A DNA stretch of 64,000 nt from Bacteroidota bacterium (GCA_018818065.1 JAHISV010000005.1:1185409-1249408), one strand, 5' to 3'; shown: positions 35,171 through 44,081, counted from the stretch's first letter. A program made the numbers and translations. The notes: generated by a model not told the origin, from the letters alone.

Positions 35171-36052
35171 ATGAAAGACCTGATCAATTATGTACCCTAT
35201 ATGGAAATTGCCATTCAAGAGGCCGAAAAATCACTACGCGAGGGAAATCATGGATTTGGTGCTGTTGTTATCAAAGAGGGGCAGGTAATTTCGCAGTCAC
35301 ATGATAAGGAAGAGACACAGGATGATGCAACCTCACACGCGGAAATTAATGCCATAAAGTTTGCTTCAAAAATACTAGGGCGGGACCTCTCGAAATGCAA
35401 ATTGATAAGTACACATGAACCTTGCCCCATGTGCGCTTCTGCAATTGTCTGGGCTGGTATTAAAAAGGTTGTGTTTGGTTTTTCGATTGAGGATTCGACT
35501 AAAGAGGGAAGAAAGAGAATTAAAATTGAAGCTGATGAGATATTCAAACGTTCGGGAGCGAAAATAGAAATTAGAGGGGGACTAATGAAAGATGAATGTT
35601 CTATCCTCTATAGTGATGCCGTTAGAAAAGAGATAAAACGACTTAGGGGAATTGACGAAAAGGGACTTGTAAGGCTGGCTGATGAACTAACAGCCAAACG
35701 AAAAAAATGGATCGCTAAAAACAAGAAGAAGATTGATAAACTAACAGGAGATCCTTTGGACATTGCTTACAAAGTTTTCCTTGAGAAACTATCAATCCCG
35801 GCGGAGGAAGCTCCTGTAAAGGAAAGAAGAGAAAATGAAATAATTATCCATTCTAAAAATTTCTGCCCGACTTTGGAGGCTTGTAAAATATTAGGATTAG
35901 ATACAAAAGTAATATGCTCGGCACTAAATGAAAAATCAACTGATCTGTTTTTGAAAGAAGTTAACCCTAAATTGATGTTTACAAGAAATTACGAAAAGCT
36001 TAGACCTCGTAACGGGTATTGTGAGGAAATTATATCCATAAGCGCAAATTAG
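35171..36052 (+). CDS. CMP/dCMP-type nucleoside deaminase with C-terminal ATC-hydrolase-like extension
   Basis: 293 residues from the ATG at 35171 (GTG at 35162 possible). The deaminase half (1-150) has the zinc and proton-shuttle motifs HAEIN (H57, E59) and EPCPMC (C85, C88), as in guanine/cytosine/tRNA-adenosine deaminases. A lysine-rich helical linker (about 155-205) leads to a C-terminal part with FCPTLEACKILGLDT, NPKLMFTRNYEKLRP and GYCEEII, which from memory resembles the L-2-amino-thiazoline-4-carboxylate hydrolase (PF14196) family. The pairing is unusual; the substrate may be a modified base or heterocycle. It stands alone. Confidence 0.8.
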   Translation: MKDLINYVPYMEIAIQEAEKSLREGNHGFGAVVIKEGQVISQSHDKEETQDDATSHAEINAIKFASKILGRDLSKCKLISTHEPCPMCASAIVWAGIKKVVFGFSIEDSTKEGRKRIKIEADEIFKRSGAKIEIRGGLMKDECSILYSDAVRKEIKRLRGIDEKGLVRLADELTAKRKKWIAKNKKKIDKLTGDPLDIAYKVFLEKLSIPAEEAPVKERRENEIIIHSKNFCPTLEACKILGLDTKVICSALNEKSTDLFLKEVNPKLMFTRNYEKLRPRNGYCEEIISISAN

Positions 36053-36109
36053 AACTATGGGTTAAATCCGCTGAAAAAAAATCGTAAAAATCTGGAGTTA
36101 TCAGACCTT

Positions 36110-36141
36110 CCATCCTTCGACAGGCTCAGTGCAGGCTTTAC
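36110..36141. repeat. Fragment of a dispersed CTTCGACAGGCTCAG-type repeat
   Basis: The 15-base core CTTCGACAGGCTCAG lies between two convergent genes. It matches the core of a widespread intergenic palindromic repeat in related genomes (from memory); the GGATGACA end is not present, so it looks truncated. Confidence 0.45.
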
Positions 36142-36154
36142 AAACTTTACCCTT

Positions 36155-38449
36155 TTACTTCAACAATATCATTTTCTTCGTTAAGTGAGATTTATCTGTT
36201 TCCAGCCTGTAGAAATAAATGCCCGAACTGAGATCTCTTCCGTCGAAATTATACTTGTGATACCCAGAAGAAAGATCACCATTCACCAGGGTTTTAACTA
36301 CTGCCCCTAAAATATTATACACTATCAGTTTTACGCGAGAGTTTGCAACAAGCGTAAATTCAATGGTTGTTGAGGGATTAAAGGGATTAGGGTAATTTTG
36401 CTGGAGAGTATACTCACCCGGCAGGGTTTGTTCTTTGTCTATGGATGTAATTTCATATCCACTTATGTAGAGACTCTGCCCAAATGTTGCGGCTATAAAT
36501 TTGTTTGTATCTGCAGGAAACTGCCTTACCATATTGATTAAATTCGTGTTCAGTCCAATGTTAATTGCTGAAGTCGTTCTTACTGCACCAGTATCAGGCA
36601 TTGAGAGAACACCTTGCCCAAATGTTGATATAAGCACCTTGTGACTTTGTAGCGGCGGTATATAGATGTCGGTGAAGGACAAATTACTTTTAAGATTCAC
36701 CCAGGTCTCGCCCCCATTGCGGGAGTTACGCAGATCCCCGTCAATCTGTCCATAAAGTACATTCGAACTATCCGGGTGCACAATTAATTTTGAAATGCTG
36801 TGAAGAGAATCAATTTTGATCCATGTTGTTCCGGTATCAATACTTTTATAAAGATTACTCCGTTCCTTATCGGAAAGGTATATGACTGCCGGCTCTGAGG
36901 GAGAAATAGCTATTCCACCATAAATATCAGTACTGTCCTGGTCAAGGATCAGTTCTTTCCATTCAAATCCTCCATCAAGTGATTTATAGGTATGTTTTGT
37001 TGAAACTGCCCAGGCAAGACCAGAGTTAGTTGGGTGAAAATAAATATCCTGCATAGCTTCAGTATTTGATTCTTTGGTAGTATCTGTTTTGAACACCTCC
37101 AACCAGGTTTCACCCGCATCAGCGGAACGAATAATATAACCCATAAAAGTTCCTGCCAGCAAATTAGCAGGATTTTGTTGATCGATTGCCAGTGTAAATA
37201 CATCAGTATCCGGCATTCCTTCAACCAGTTGTGTCCATGATATTCCCGCGTCAGTGGTTTTAAACACTCCACCAAATGCAGCTGTGTAGACCGTATTTCC
37301 ATCCTCCGGATTAAAATGTATTTCAAATATATCTGCTCCGTTTACAGTATCCACTTTTTTACTCCAGGCAGTTCTGTTCCCCGATGAGAAATAAATATTA
37401 GAGCCTGCTGAAACAGCAATTTCGCTATTCTGGAAAAATCCAACTGATCTTATATACCTATCATTAATCGACGACATCAATGGAGTAAAGGATTCACCAA
37501 GATTAGTTAATTTTAGCAATCCTGAATTTGGACCCGATATATACAAATCATTCTGATTTACGGGGTCGAACTGAATATTATCGATGTACTGGCCGTTAGG
37601 GAAAGCTTCGCCAATATTTTCCCAGGTTTGTCCACCATCAATCGATTTCATAAAACCTTCATCAGGTTTTGCCTTGCCAAGAAAAACAATGTCGTTATCA
37701 AGAGGTGATGTCTTAACACATTTTGAGAAGTTTATAGCGTCGCTCACGTTTTCCCAAAACACTCCGTTATCAACTGTTTTATATAAATCGTTATAGTTCA
37801 ACACATATATTTGTTCTTCGTTATTTGGATTGATGTTAAAAGATTGTACATAAATAAAATCATTTATTTCACTCCAGAACATCCCTGCGCTTGTAGATTT
37901 CCTAAGCGTACCCGCTTCAACGAACATTATATCAGAATCTGTACTTGATAAATATATCTCACCTCGTACCATACTCGTACTTGTAATTGCCTCAACCCAG
38001 GTCGTTCCTCTGTCTCTCGAAATAAGAACCTTATTCTCTTGCCTGTTAAGCAGGTTTGTTGCCGTAAGAACAACCAGATTAGTATCAACCGGGCTGAACT
38101 TTACTTCATTTATTCGAACATCATGCAAAGGCATTTCTGAACCAAAATCCACCTGTTCCCATGTATCGCCGCCGTCAGTGCTATTAAGAAGTCCATTAAT
38201 TGTACCTACAAGAATAATGTCTTCAACAAATGGATTAATAGCTATGGAGGTAGGAGTAATTGAAGCAGGCCCTATTTGTAACCAGCTAAATCCCTCTTCA
38301 GCAATATTCTGTACAGAATAAGAAGTCGGAGTGATTATTTCACCAGTACTATTATATTGATTATATTCTATTTGAAAATCTTGTCCGAAAAGCACTAATG
38401 GTAACAAAAAAAGAATCAAAGAAAGATGAATTGGTTTGAACTTGCTCAT
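36155..38449 (-). CDS. Secreted BNR/sortilin-like beta-propeller protein with T9SS type A sorting domain
   Basis: 764 residues with a signal peptide ending near VLFGQ. About a dozen Asp-box turns of the STDGGDTWEQV, SRDRGTTWVEA, SIDGGQTWENI, TTDAGISWTQL and SADAGETWLEV kind indicate one or two large propellers, as in Vps10/sortilin-type or xyloglucanase-type folds. The C terminus (about 680-764) is a classic Por domain: NYPNPFNPSTTIEF, LIVYNILGAVVKTL and GIYFYRLET. It should be exported by T9SS to the cell surface. No catalytic site is recognised. It is transcribed alone. Confidence 0.9.
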   Translation of the reverse strand: MSKFKPIHLSLILFLLPLVLFGQDFQIEYNQYNSTGEIITPTSYSVQNIAEEGFSWLQIGPASITPTSIAINPFVEDIILVGTINGLLNSTDGGDTWEQVDFGSEMPLHDVRINEVKFSPVDTNLVVLTATNLLNRQENKVLISRDRGTTWVEAITSTSMVRGEIYLSSTDSDIMFVEAGTLRKSTSAGMFWSEINDFIYVQSFNINPNNEEQIYVLNYNDLYKTVDNGVFWENVSDAINFSKCVKTSPLDNDIVFLGKAKPDEGFMKSIDGGQTWENIGEAFPNGQYIDNIQFDPVNQNDLYISGPNSGLLKLTNLGESFTPLMSSINDRYIRSVGFFQNSEIAVSAGSNIYFSSGNRTAWSKKVDTVNGADIFEIHFNPEDGNTVYTAAFGGVFKTTDAGISWTQLVEGMPDTDVFTLAIDQQNPANLLAGTFMGYIIRSADAGETWLEVFKTDTTKESNTEAMQDIYFHPTNSGLAWAVSTKHTYKSLDGGFEWKELILDQDSTDIYGGIAISPSEPAVIYLSDKERSNLYKSIDTGTTWIKIDSLHSISKLIVHPDSSNVLYGQIDGDLRNSRNGGETWVNLKSNLSFTDIYIPPLQSHKVLISTFGQGVLSMPDTGAVRTTSAINIGLNTNLINMVRQFPADTNKFIAATFGQSLYISGYEITSIDKEQTLPGEYTLQQNYPNPFNPSTTIEFTLVANSRVKLIVYNILGAVVKTLVNGDLSSGYHKYNFDGRDLSSGIYFYRLETDKSHLTKKMILLK

Positions 38450-38707
38450 AGCAACCTGCGTGAATTATGGATGTAGAAAATTGTCTGATTGAAATTTAAG
38501 CCCAATTGGTTAGAGTGTCAATTACATTATGAATCCCAATTTCTTCAGCAGAAGGCTTCAAAGTTAATGGAAGAGCAATATGAAGCTAAAGAAAATTCAA
38601 ATGTGATTGCGCAAAATGAATCTTATTCCCTTTTGTTGTGTTAATGAGTTCTCGGAGATAAAAACAAGTTAAACTATTAACAAATATTAATTATTAGCGA
38701 GGAAAAA

Positions 38708-38905
38708 ATGGTAAATTTTGAAGTTGTTGAAAGAGTAGGTGTTTCAACTGAATCTATGGCAAATGCAGTTAAGTCTGTTGTAAAAGAAGCTCACGCAGTA
38801 AAAAAAGTAAGCTGGTTTGAGGTTATTGAAGAACGCGGTCGTGTTACAGATGATGGCGAAGTTGAGTTTCAGGTAAAGGTAAAAATTGGCTGGAAATTAA
38901 GTTAA
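38708..38905 (+). CDS. Dodecin flavin-binding protein
   Basis: 65 residues, preceded by GCGAGGA. It has the dodecin length and pattern, including VVERVGVSTESMANAVKSV, the flavin-stacking tryptophan in KKVSWFEV, and VTDDGEVEFQVKVKIGWKL. Dodecins form dodecameric shells that store or buffer FMN/riboflavin. A peroxiredoxin gene follows 37 bases later, so the two may share an oxidative-stress or flavin-protection role. Confidence 0.92.
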   Translation: MVNFEVVERVGVSTESMANAVKSVVKEAHAVKKVSWFEVIEERGRVTDDGEVEFQVKVKIGWKLS

Positions 38906-38942
38906 TTCTATAAATAATAAATAAGTATGAAAGGAGTTAGTT

Positions 38943-39425
38943 ATGTCCTTAAAAGTTGGGGATAAAGCCCCGGATTTTACATTAAAAAATACCGATTTCG
39001 AAAATGTTTCGCTTAGTTCGTTATTAGGCAAAAAAAATATTGTGCTGTTATTCTTTCCATTTGTTAATTCCGGAATGTGCGAGAAAGAACTTTGTACCTT
39101 TGGTGACGGATTATCACATTATTCTGATTTGAATGCTCAGGTTGTAGCTGTGAGTGTTGATAGTGCTTTTTCGCAGAAGCTTTGGGTTGAAAAACTCAAA
39201 TTCCCATTTCCTCTCCTGAGCGATTTTAACAAAGAAGTATGCCAGGCATACGGTGCAATGTTTGATGTTTTTGTGCCGGGTAAATTCGATTATAAAGGTG
39301 TGGCAAAACGCTCAGCTTTTGTTATCGATAAAAATGGTGTTATTCAATATATAGAAATTTTAGAAAGTCCTGGTGAAGAACCAAATTACGAAAATATTCA
39401 GGCAGCACTTAAAAAATTACAATAG
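38943..39425 (+). CDS. Peroxiredoxin (AhpE/1-Cys-like)
   Basis: 160 residues, preceded by AAAGGAG. The thioredoxin fold begins GDKAPDFTLKN. The peroxidatic site reads NSGMCEKELC, with the first Cys in the peroxidatic position, though the usual Pro/Thr around it are replaced (FPFVNSGMC). A further Cys (EVCQAYG) might resolve it. It reduces peroxides using thioredoxin or a similar donor. It lies downstream of dodecin and ends at a hairpin. Confidence 0.88.
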   Translation: MSLKVGDKAPDFTLKNTDFENVSLSSLLGKKNIVLLFFPFVNSGMCEKELCTFGDGLSHYSDLNAQVVAVSVDSAFSQKLWVEKLKFPFPLLSDFNKEVCQAYGAMFDVFVPGKFDYKGVAKRSAFVIDKNGVIQYIEILESPGEEPNYENIQAALKKLQ

Positions 39426-39432
39426 TTACTTT

Positions 39433-39475
39433 GACCCGGCTAGAACAGTGGTCGGGTCATTTAATTATTTTCCCC
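39433..39475 (+). terminator. Probable terminator after the peroxiredoxin gene
   Basis: GACCCGGC (39433-39440) pairs with GTCGGGTC (39451-39458), with one G-T pair and a 10-base loop, followed by the T-rich ATTTAATTATTTT. It is 8 bases after the stop. Confidence 0.65.
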
Positions 39476-39795
39476 CTATATTCACGGCCAATCACGGACA
39501 GGTTCTGCTCGGTATTTAAATCATATTTAATAATCAAATTGAGTTCGTGTAATTAATAACCTCTTTTAGTCCCTTTCAACAAAGAGTGTGATGAAAATTA
39601 CCTGATTTTCCATAATTGCTCTAATAATTTGTAAAGTATGAAATTTTAATTCTATTGAGTATTGCTTACTTTTGTTTGAACAAATTATTGAATTCTGGTA
39701 TTTTATACTCATCATTTTAATTTGCACAGGAACTAATTTTCCTTCAATCCTCGTTTAAGCATTTTCTTACGCATTAATCGAAAAGGAACATACTC
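39476..39795. other. Intergenic region upstream of the Bcp/pterin operon
   Basis: These 320 bases have no convincing open frame, RNA or repeat. The part before the start is AT-rich, as expected of a promoter, but I cannot place one with confidence. Confidence 0.5.
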
Positions 39796-40257
39796 ATGTT
39801 ATCAGAAGGTAAAAAAGCGCCACTATTTTCACTGCCAGATAGCGATGGAAATAAAATTTCACTTAAAAATTATTTGGGCGAAAAGATTGTACTTTATTTC
39901 TATCCTAAAGATATGACTTCCGGTTGTACTCAGGAAGCGTGTGATTTTAAGGATAGCTATCCGGATTTTAAAAAATTAAATACTACAGTCGTGGGTGTTA
40001 GTGTAGATCCTGTTGCCCGGCATAAAAAATTCAGTGAAAAGTACGATCTTCCGTTTATACTTCTCAGTGATGAGGACAAAAAGGTTGTTGAAAAGTATGG
40101 TGTTTGGACGGAGAAAAGCATGTATGGTAAAAAATATATGGGAATTGTTCGTACAACTTTTATTATTGATGAGAATGGAATAATATTAAAGATCTTTCCA
40201 AAGGTAAAAGTGAATGGACATGTTGGAGAAATAATTAATTTTTTAGGTGAAAAATAG
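39796..40257 (+). CDS. bcp: Thiol peroxidase, Bcp-type peroxiredoxin
   Basis: 153 residues. After GKKAPLFSLPDSDGNKISL comes the peroxidatic cysteine in the Bcp motif SGCTQEACDFKD with the resolving Cys five residues on. Other marks are VVGVSVDP and FIIDENGII. It reduces hydroperoxides with thioredoxin. Its stop codon TAG is immediately followed by the ATG of the PTPS gene, so it heads the pterin operon; its link to pterins could be protection of oxidation-sensitive reduced pterins (inference). Confidence 0.9.
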   Translation: MLSEGKKAPLFSLPDSDGNKISLKNYLGEKIVLYFYPKDMTSGCTQEACDFKDSYPDFKKLNTTVVGVSVDPVARHKKFSEKYDLPFILLSDEDKKVVEKYGVWTEKSMYGKKYMGIVRTTFIIDENGIILKIFPKVKVNGHVGEIINFLGEK

Positions 40258-40665
40258 ATGATATACGTTACAAGAAGGGAAGTTTTTAGTGCATCGCACA
40301 GATTGCACAATCAAAATTTAACGGATGAAGAGAATATTGAAATTTATGATAAATGCAACAACCCGAACGGGCATGGACATAATTACACGCTTGAGGTTGT
40401 TGTCGCGGGACAGGTGGATCCAAAAACTGGTTATGTAATTGATCTAAAACTTTTAAAAAAGATCATGCGCGAACATGTTATTGCCAAGCTTGACCACATG
40501 AACTTAAATCTTGACGTTGGATTCCTGAAAGGTATTATTCCTACGGCAGAAAATATAGCTAAGGGAATATGGGAACAATTGCATGATAAATTACCGTCAG
40601 GAAAACTTTATTCCGTTAAACTGTTTGAAACGGAGAATAATTATATTGAGTATAGAGGTGAGTAA
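40258..40665 (+). CDS. 6-pyruvoyl-tetrahydropterin synthase / QueD family
   Basis: 135 residues. The zinc ligands H14 (SASHRL), H39 and H41 (NPNGHGHNY) and catalytic Cys33 are present, as are KLDHMNLN and PTAENIA. True PTPS makes 6-pyruvoyl-tetrahydropterin from dihydroneopterin triphosphate, whereas QueD makes 6-carboxytetrahydropterin for queuosine. No queuosine gene is adjacent, while GTP cyclohydrolase I and two short-chain dehydrogenases are, which favours PTPS in a biopterin-like route. The last base overlaps the folE start. Confidence 0.85.
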   Translation: MIYVTRREVFSASHRLHNQNLTDEENIEIYDKCNNPNGHGHNYTLEVVVAGQVDPKTGYVIDLKLLKKIMREHVIAKLDHMNLNLDVGFLKGIIPTAENIAKGIWEQLHDKLPSGKLYSVKLFETENNYIEYRGE

Positions 40666-41237
40666 TGGAGTTGAATAAAGATAAGATTGAAGAAAAAGTA
40701 AAAGATATTCTTAATTTAATAGGCGAAAATCCTGAAAGACAGGGCTTGAAGCGAACTCCTGAAAGAGTTGCGAAAGCTTATGAGTTTTTAACTCAGGGTT
40801 ATCATCAGAACGTTGAAGAGATATTAAAGAAAGCTATTTTTGATGAGAAGTATGATGAAATGGTTATTGTAAAGGATATTGATTTTTATAGCATGTGTGA
40901 ACATCATATGCTGCCTTTCTTTGGTAAGGTTCATGTAGCATATATTCCTGATGGTAAAGTTGTTGGTCTTAGTAAGCTTCCGCGAATTGTTGATGTCTTC
41001 GCACGACGCCTGCAGATTCAGGAGAGGATGACACAGGAGATAGCAGACACAATTGATAAGTATTTGCAGCCACGCGGCGTTGCAGTTGTGGTTGAAGCCT
41101 ACCATATGTGCATGATGATGCGCGGTGTACAAAAGCAAAATTCCTACTCTACTACCAGTGCCGTGCATGGAATTTTTAAGAGTGATGACAGAACGCGCAG
41201 TGAATTCATGGCCTTAATTTCACACAAAAGGATTTAA
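40665..41237 (+). CDS. folE: GTP cyclohydrolase I
   Basis: 190 residues of the type IA enzyme. Motifs are [23 protein letters not shown], the zinc site [34 protein letters not shown] and [11 protein letters not shown] with the second zinc Cys. It converts GTP to 7,8-dihydroneopterin triphosphate, the precursor for folate and for tetrahydrobiopterin-like pterins. Position between PTPS and two SDR genes suggests the latter. Confidence 0.95.
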   Translation: MELNKDKIEEKVKDILNLIGENPERQGLKRTPERVAKAYEFLTQGYHQNVEEILKKAIFDEKYDEMVIVKDIDFYSMCEHHMLPFFGKVHVAYIPDGKVVGLSKLPRIVDVFARRLQIQERMTQEIADTIDKYLQPRGVAVVVEAYHMCMMMRGVQKQNSYSTTSAVHGIFKSDDRTRSEFMALISHKRI

Positions 41238-41238
41238 T

Positions 41239-41943
41239 ATGGATAAAGTGGTTTGGATAACCGGAGCAAATTCCGGTATAGGAAAGTCAATTACCTTAAA
41301 ATTTTTAAGAAATGGTCATAAAGTTGTGGCGTCAGCAAGACGTGAAGAGGAGATTAAAAATATTCTAAATGAAGAAGGGGTGGATGAATCTGATCTTATT
41401 ATTGTGCCTCTTGATGTTACAGATCCCGAAAAAATTGCAAATACATATGAACTGCTTAAAGAAAAGCATCTGTTCGTTGGTTTAATTAATAATGCCGGGG
41501 CTACAAGTTTTCAAAATGCCTTAGAAAACAGCATTTCTGAAATTAAGAATATAATTGAGACAAACCTGCTCGGGTCAATTTACATGATTAAAACACTTTT
41601 GCCCGAAATGGTTGAAGCCGAAGGAGGAAGAATCATCAATATTCTTTCTGTTGTTACTAATAAAATTTTTACCAGTAGCAGCGCGTATTCTGCCTCAAAA
41701 GCCGGACTTGAAGCCTATAGCAAGGTACTTCGAGAGGAAGTAAGAGAGAATAACATTAGAATAATAAACATTTATCCGGGTGCGACTATAACTCCAATCT
41801 GGCCAGACAAAGCACTTGAAAAATTTTCATCCCGGATGATGAATCCCGATAGAATTGCTGACATTGTTTATGACGCGTATTCAATTCAGGAAAATATTGT
41901 GCCGGAAGAAATAGTATTAAGACCTGTGAAAGGGGACTTATAA
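41239..41943 (+). CDS. Short-chain dehydrogenase/reductase, possible sepiapterin reductase
   Basis: 234 residues of classical SDR. The cofactor loop TGANSGIGKS, LINNAGA, catalytic Ser in INILSVV and YSASK (Tyr/Lys) are present. The next gene's ATG overlaps its stop. In the green sulfur bacterium Chlorobium tepidum a sepiapterin reductase of the SDR family completes tetrahydrobiopterin synthesis after PTPS. Membership of this operon makes that a reasonable guess, but SDR specificity cannot be read from sequence alone. Confidence 0.85.
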   Translation: MDKVVWITGANSGIGKSITLKFLRNGHKVVASARREEEIKNILNEEGVDESDLIIVPLDVTDPEKIANTYELLKEKHLFVGLINNAGATSFQNALENSISEIKNIIETNLLGSIYMIKTLLPEMVEAEGGRIINILSVVTNKIFTSSSAYSASKAGLEAYSKVLREEVRENNIRIINIYPGATITPIWPDKALEKFSSRMMNPDRIADIVYDAYSIQENIVPEEIVLRPVKGDL

Positions 41944-42653
41944 TGAATAAAATTGTTTCAGTTGTAACAGGGGCAAGCAGGGGAATTGGCGAGGCAATAG
42001 CCAGGAAATTTGCTGAAGAGAAGCATTCACTTGCTATTTTTGGAAGAGATGAAGAAAAGCTTAGTCGATTAGCCAAAGAATTAACTCAGTTGGGTTCCAA
42101 AGTTTTAGTGTTTACGGGTGATGTTGGTGATCCTCAGTTTGTAGATAATTCAATTAAAAAGGTCCTGGAAGAATTTGATCAGATCGATCATCTTGTTAAC
42201 AACGCGGGTGTTGCAATATTTAAAAAGTTCGAAGATACCTCTCTGGAAGAGTTTCAACTACAAATTAACGCTAATTTGTATGGAGTGTTCAATTTTTCAA
42301 AATCAGTATTATCCTCAATGATAGAGAGAAAATCTGGTTCAATTATTAACATATCCTCATTGGCCGGCAAGAACGGATTTCAGTATGGAACCACCTATTC
42401 TGCCACCAAGCATGCTGTTATGGGGTTCACAAAATCTCTTATGCTTGAAGTAAGGGAACATAATATCAGGGTTGCTGCAGTCTGCCCCGGGTCAGTTGTA
42501 ACAGATATGATTATGAATAGTGATATGAAACCTAGCAAACCTGAAAAAATCCTTGATCCAATGGATGTTGCTGAGGTTGTAGCGTCGATAATTAAATTAC
42601 CGCCAAGGGCTTTAATAAGCGAGGTAGAGATTAGACCAACAAATCCTAAATAA
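41943..42653 (+). CDS. Short-chain dehydrogenase/reductase, second copy
   Basis: 236 residues of classical SDR with TGASRGIGEA, DHLVNNAGVA, INISSLAGK and YSATK. It ends VEIRPTNPK, parallel to VLRPVKGDL in the preceding gene. The pair may be an old duplication; two SDRs could divide the two carbonyl reductions of 6-pyruvoyl-tetrahydropterin, or one could be a general 3-ketoacyl or dihydropteridine-type reductase. It is the last gene of the operon. Confidence 0.85.
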   Translation: MNKIVSVVTGASRGIGEAIARKFAEEKHSLAIFGRDEEKLSRLAKELTQLGSKVLVFTGDVGDPQFVDNSIKKVLEEFDQIDHLVNNAGVAIFKKFEDTSLEEFQLQINANLYGVFNFSKSVLSSMIERKSGSIINISSLAGKNGFQYGTTYSATKHAVMGFTKSLMLEVREHNIRVAAVCPGSVVTDMIMNSDMKPSKPEKILDPMDVAEVVASIIKLPPRALISEVEIRPTNPK

Positions 42654-43129
42654 AAGGATTGCTAATTCAGGTCATTTTCGCAACTAGAGCATATATTCTT
42701 TCCCAATCCAAAATTAAGCTTAGGTTTGTGGTATATTATGGTGAATTCACTACAATTATCACAAACACCTTTTTGGGAGCTATGAAAATGCAATATGGAA
42801 TTCAATAACATTCGCATTAGAAATTATTAGAAAAGTGATTAATTTTTACAGGCTGAACCCGTGAGGCCTGAACATTATCTTCCTTAAACAACTCACGCCA
42901 TATAGAAATGGATTTCTTAAATGAGACCAACAAGAAAAAAAACATTCCGAAAATAAGTATAGAAGCATTCATAATTACCCTGGCTATGTTTATCGTCACC
43001 AATATTATCGAACATTTAAACCGATAATTAAGTTAACGTATCAAAACGGATGGTAAAAATAGGGGTGAAGAAAATTAAAAAAAAGTAAAAAAATATTTAA
43101 AAGAGGGCTAAACTATTTTTATTTCTCTC
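42654..43129. other. Long non-coding stretch after the pterin operon
   Basis: About 480 bases with no large open frame. It contains a possible small membrane-protein gene on the minus strand (42817-42972) and AT-rich, purine-rich DNA towards 43080. There is no strong terminator directly after the pterin operon. Confidence 0.4.
42817..42972 (-). CDS. Possible small single-TM membrane protein
   Basis: 51 residues from an ATG at 42972 with AGGG five bases upstream on the minus strand. A hydrophobic helix (ASILIFGMFFFLLVSF) is followed by lysines (KK) and a polar tail. A longer form from TTG 43002 is possible. It lacks homologous context, so it may be a chance open frame. Confidence 0.3.
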   Translation of the reverse strand: MNASILIFGMFFFLLVSFKKSISIWRELFKEDNVQASRVQPVKINHFSNNF

Positions 43130-43223
43130 CGATAATGTAGTAGCGCCCTTATATAAAATCCTCATTGACATAAGTTACACTTCTCAAAGGCAAAGTTGAT
43201 TTCAGCTTTGCCTCCTTTTTTTT
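43130..43223 (+). ncRNA. Candidate small RNA 1
   Basis: The promoter-like motif CGATAATGTAGTAG at 43130-43143 is followed by about 75 bases without an open frame and then a strong terminator: AGGCAAAG (43188-43195) pairs with CTTTGCCT (43206-43213), then eight T. The same motif and arrangement recur 179 bases later (candidate 2). A transcript of roughly 80 nt would fit a small RNA. Nothing else needs a terminator here. Confidence 0.45.
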
Positions 43224-43308
43224 AAAAATATAGCATACTTTCTATTGAAAAAATCTTGTGCCGCAGCACTTTGTGGGGGAAATGATTAAACAAACGTTCG
43301 TTTTCTGT

Positions 43309-43396
43309 CGATAATATAGTAGGGAACAAATCTCCCGATGCATATTATTCTACTTATACAGATAAAAAAAGACCAGGCTCTAACCTGGTCTTTTAT
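43309..43396 (+). ncRNA. Candidate small RNA 2, also terminator of the Spy-like gene
   Basis: CGATAATATAGTAG at 43309-43322 repeats the motif of candidate 1. About 45 bases later AAAAGACCAGG (43367-43377) pairs with CCTGGTCTTTT (43384-43394). On the minus strand the same hairpin is followed by seven T and terminates the gene ending at 43432, so the hairpin certainly has a role there; a plus-strand RNA is less sure. Confidence 0.4.
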
Positions 43397-43431
43397 TGGG
43401 GATACATCATTATTCGGGGAGTATGATGTAA

Positions 43432-43944
43432 TTAGAAGCCTTTATGGAAAGGTCTGTCGCCAAATTCACGGTTTCCACCCTTTCTGTTCATGTCCATTCC
43501 CATTCCTTGCTTTCCTGATTTTGGACCACGCCCATTTTTATGGTTGCCCATTCTATCAAAGGATTTTGTCCAGATTTCTTGTTGATCGGCATCAAGGATA
43601 TTATAGACTTTCAACCAATGATCAACTCTCAATTGGTTTATTTCACCTCGAAGATCACTACTCTTCTTAGTTAGTCCTTTAAGAAGATTCTCATCAATCT
43701 TATTTGTTGCCATCATGTGTTTAATTTCCAGCTTGTTTTTTTCTAAATCAGAACGTAAATCTAGAATTTGCTTCTGATGCTCGTAGCGAAGGTCTTTCAT
43801 CTGAGATTCCTGAGAATCTGTTAAATTTAGTTTTTCCTTTAACATTTCTTTCTTTTCCCAATTGCCTTTTTGAGCATTGGTTTCGGTTGTGAACCCTAAA
43901 AGAAGAAGAGTGGTTATAAGCAGAGTGAATGTAGCATTTTTCAT
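43432..43944 (-). CDS. Spy/CpxP-like periplasmic protein
   Basis: 170 residues from the ATG at 43944, which has TGGAGG upstream. A signal peptide (ending TNAQ) precedes an all-helical body with LNLTDSQESQMKDL and LDADQQEIW, the paired LTxxQ-like motifs of Spy/CpxP/zinc-resistance proteins, and a Gly/Met/Lys/His-rich tail that may bind metal. Spy-type proteins are ATP-independent chaperones or stress sensors. It is divergent from an ECF sigma operon whose last gene encodes another Spy-like protein. Confidence 0.82.
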   Translation of the reverse strand: MKNATFTLLITTLLLLGFTTETNAQKGNWEKKEMLKEKLNLTDSQESQMKDLRYEHQKQILDLRSDLEKNKLEIKHMMATNKIDENLLKGLTKKSSDLRGEINQLRVDHWLKVYNILDADQQEIWTKSFDRMGNHKNGRGPKSGKQGMGMDMNRKGGNREFGDRPFHKGF

Positions 43945-44081
43945 TTTATGCCTCCAAAGCATTATGTGTTGAATAACTGATTTTGTAACTTAGACAGGTG
44001 GATTTGTTAGCGGGTTTAATCGCGCCCCTTTTAAACCTTTACTCACTTATTGTTGTCTATTATATGTTACTGGTATTATAA

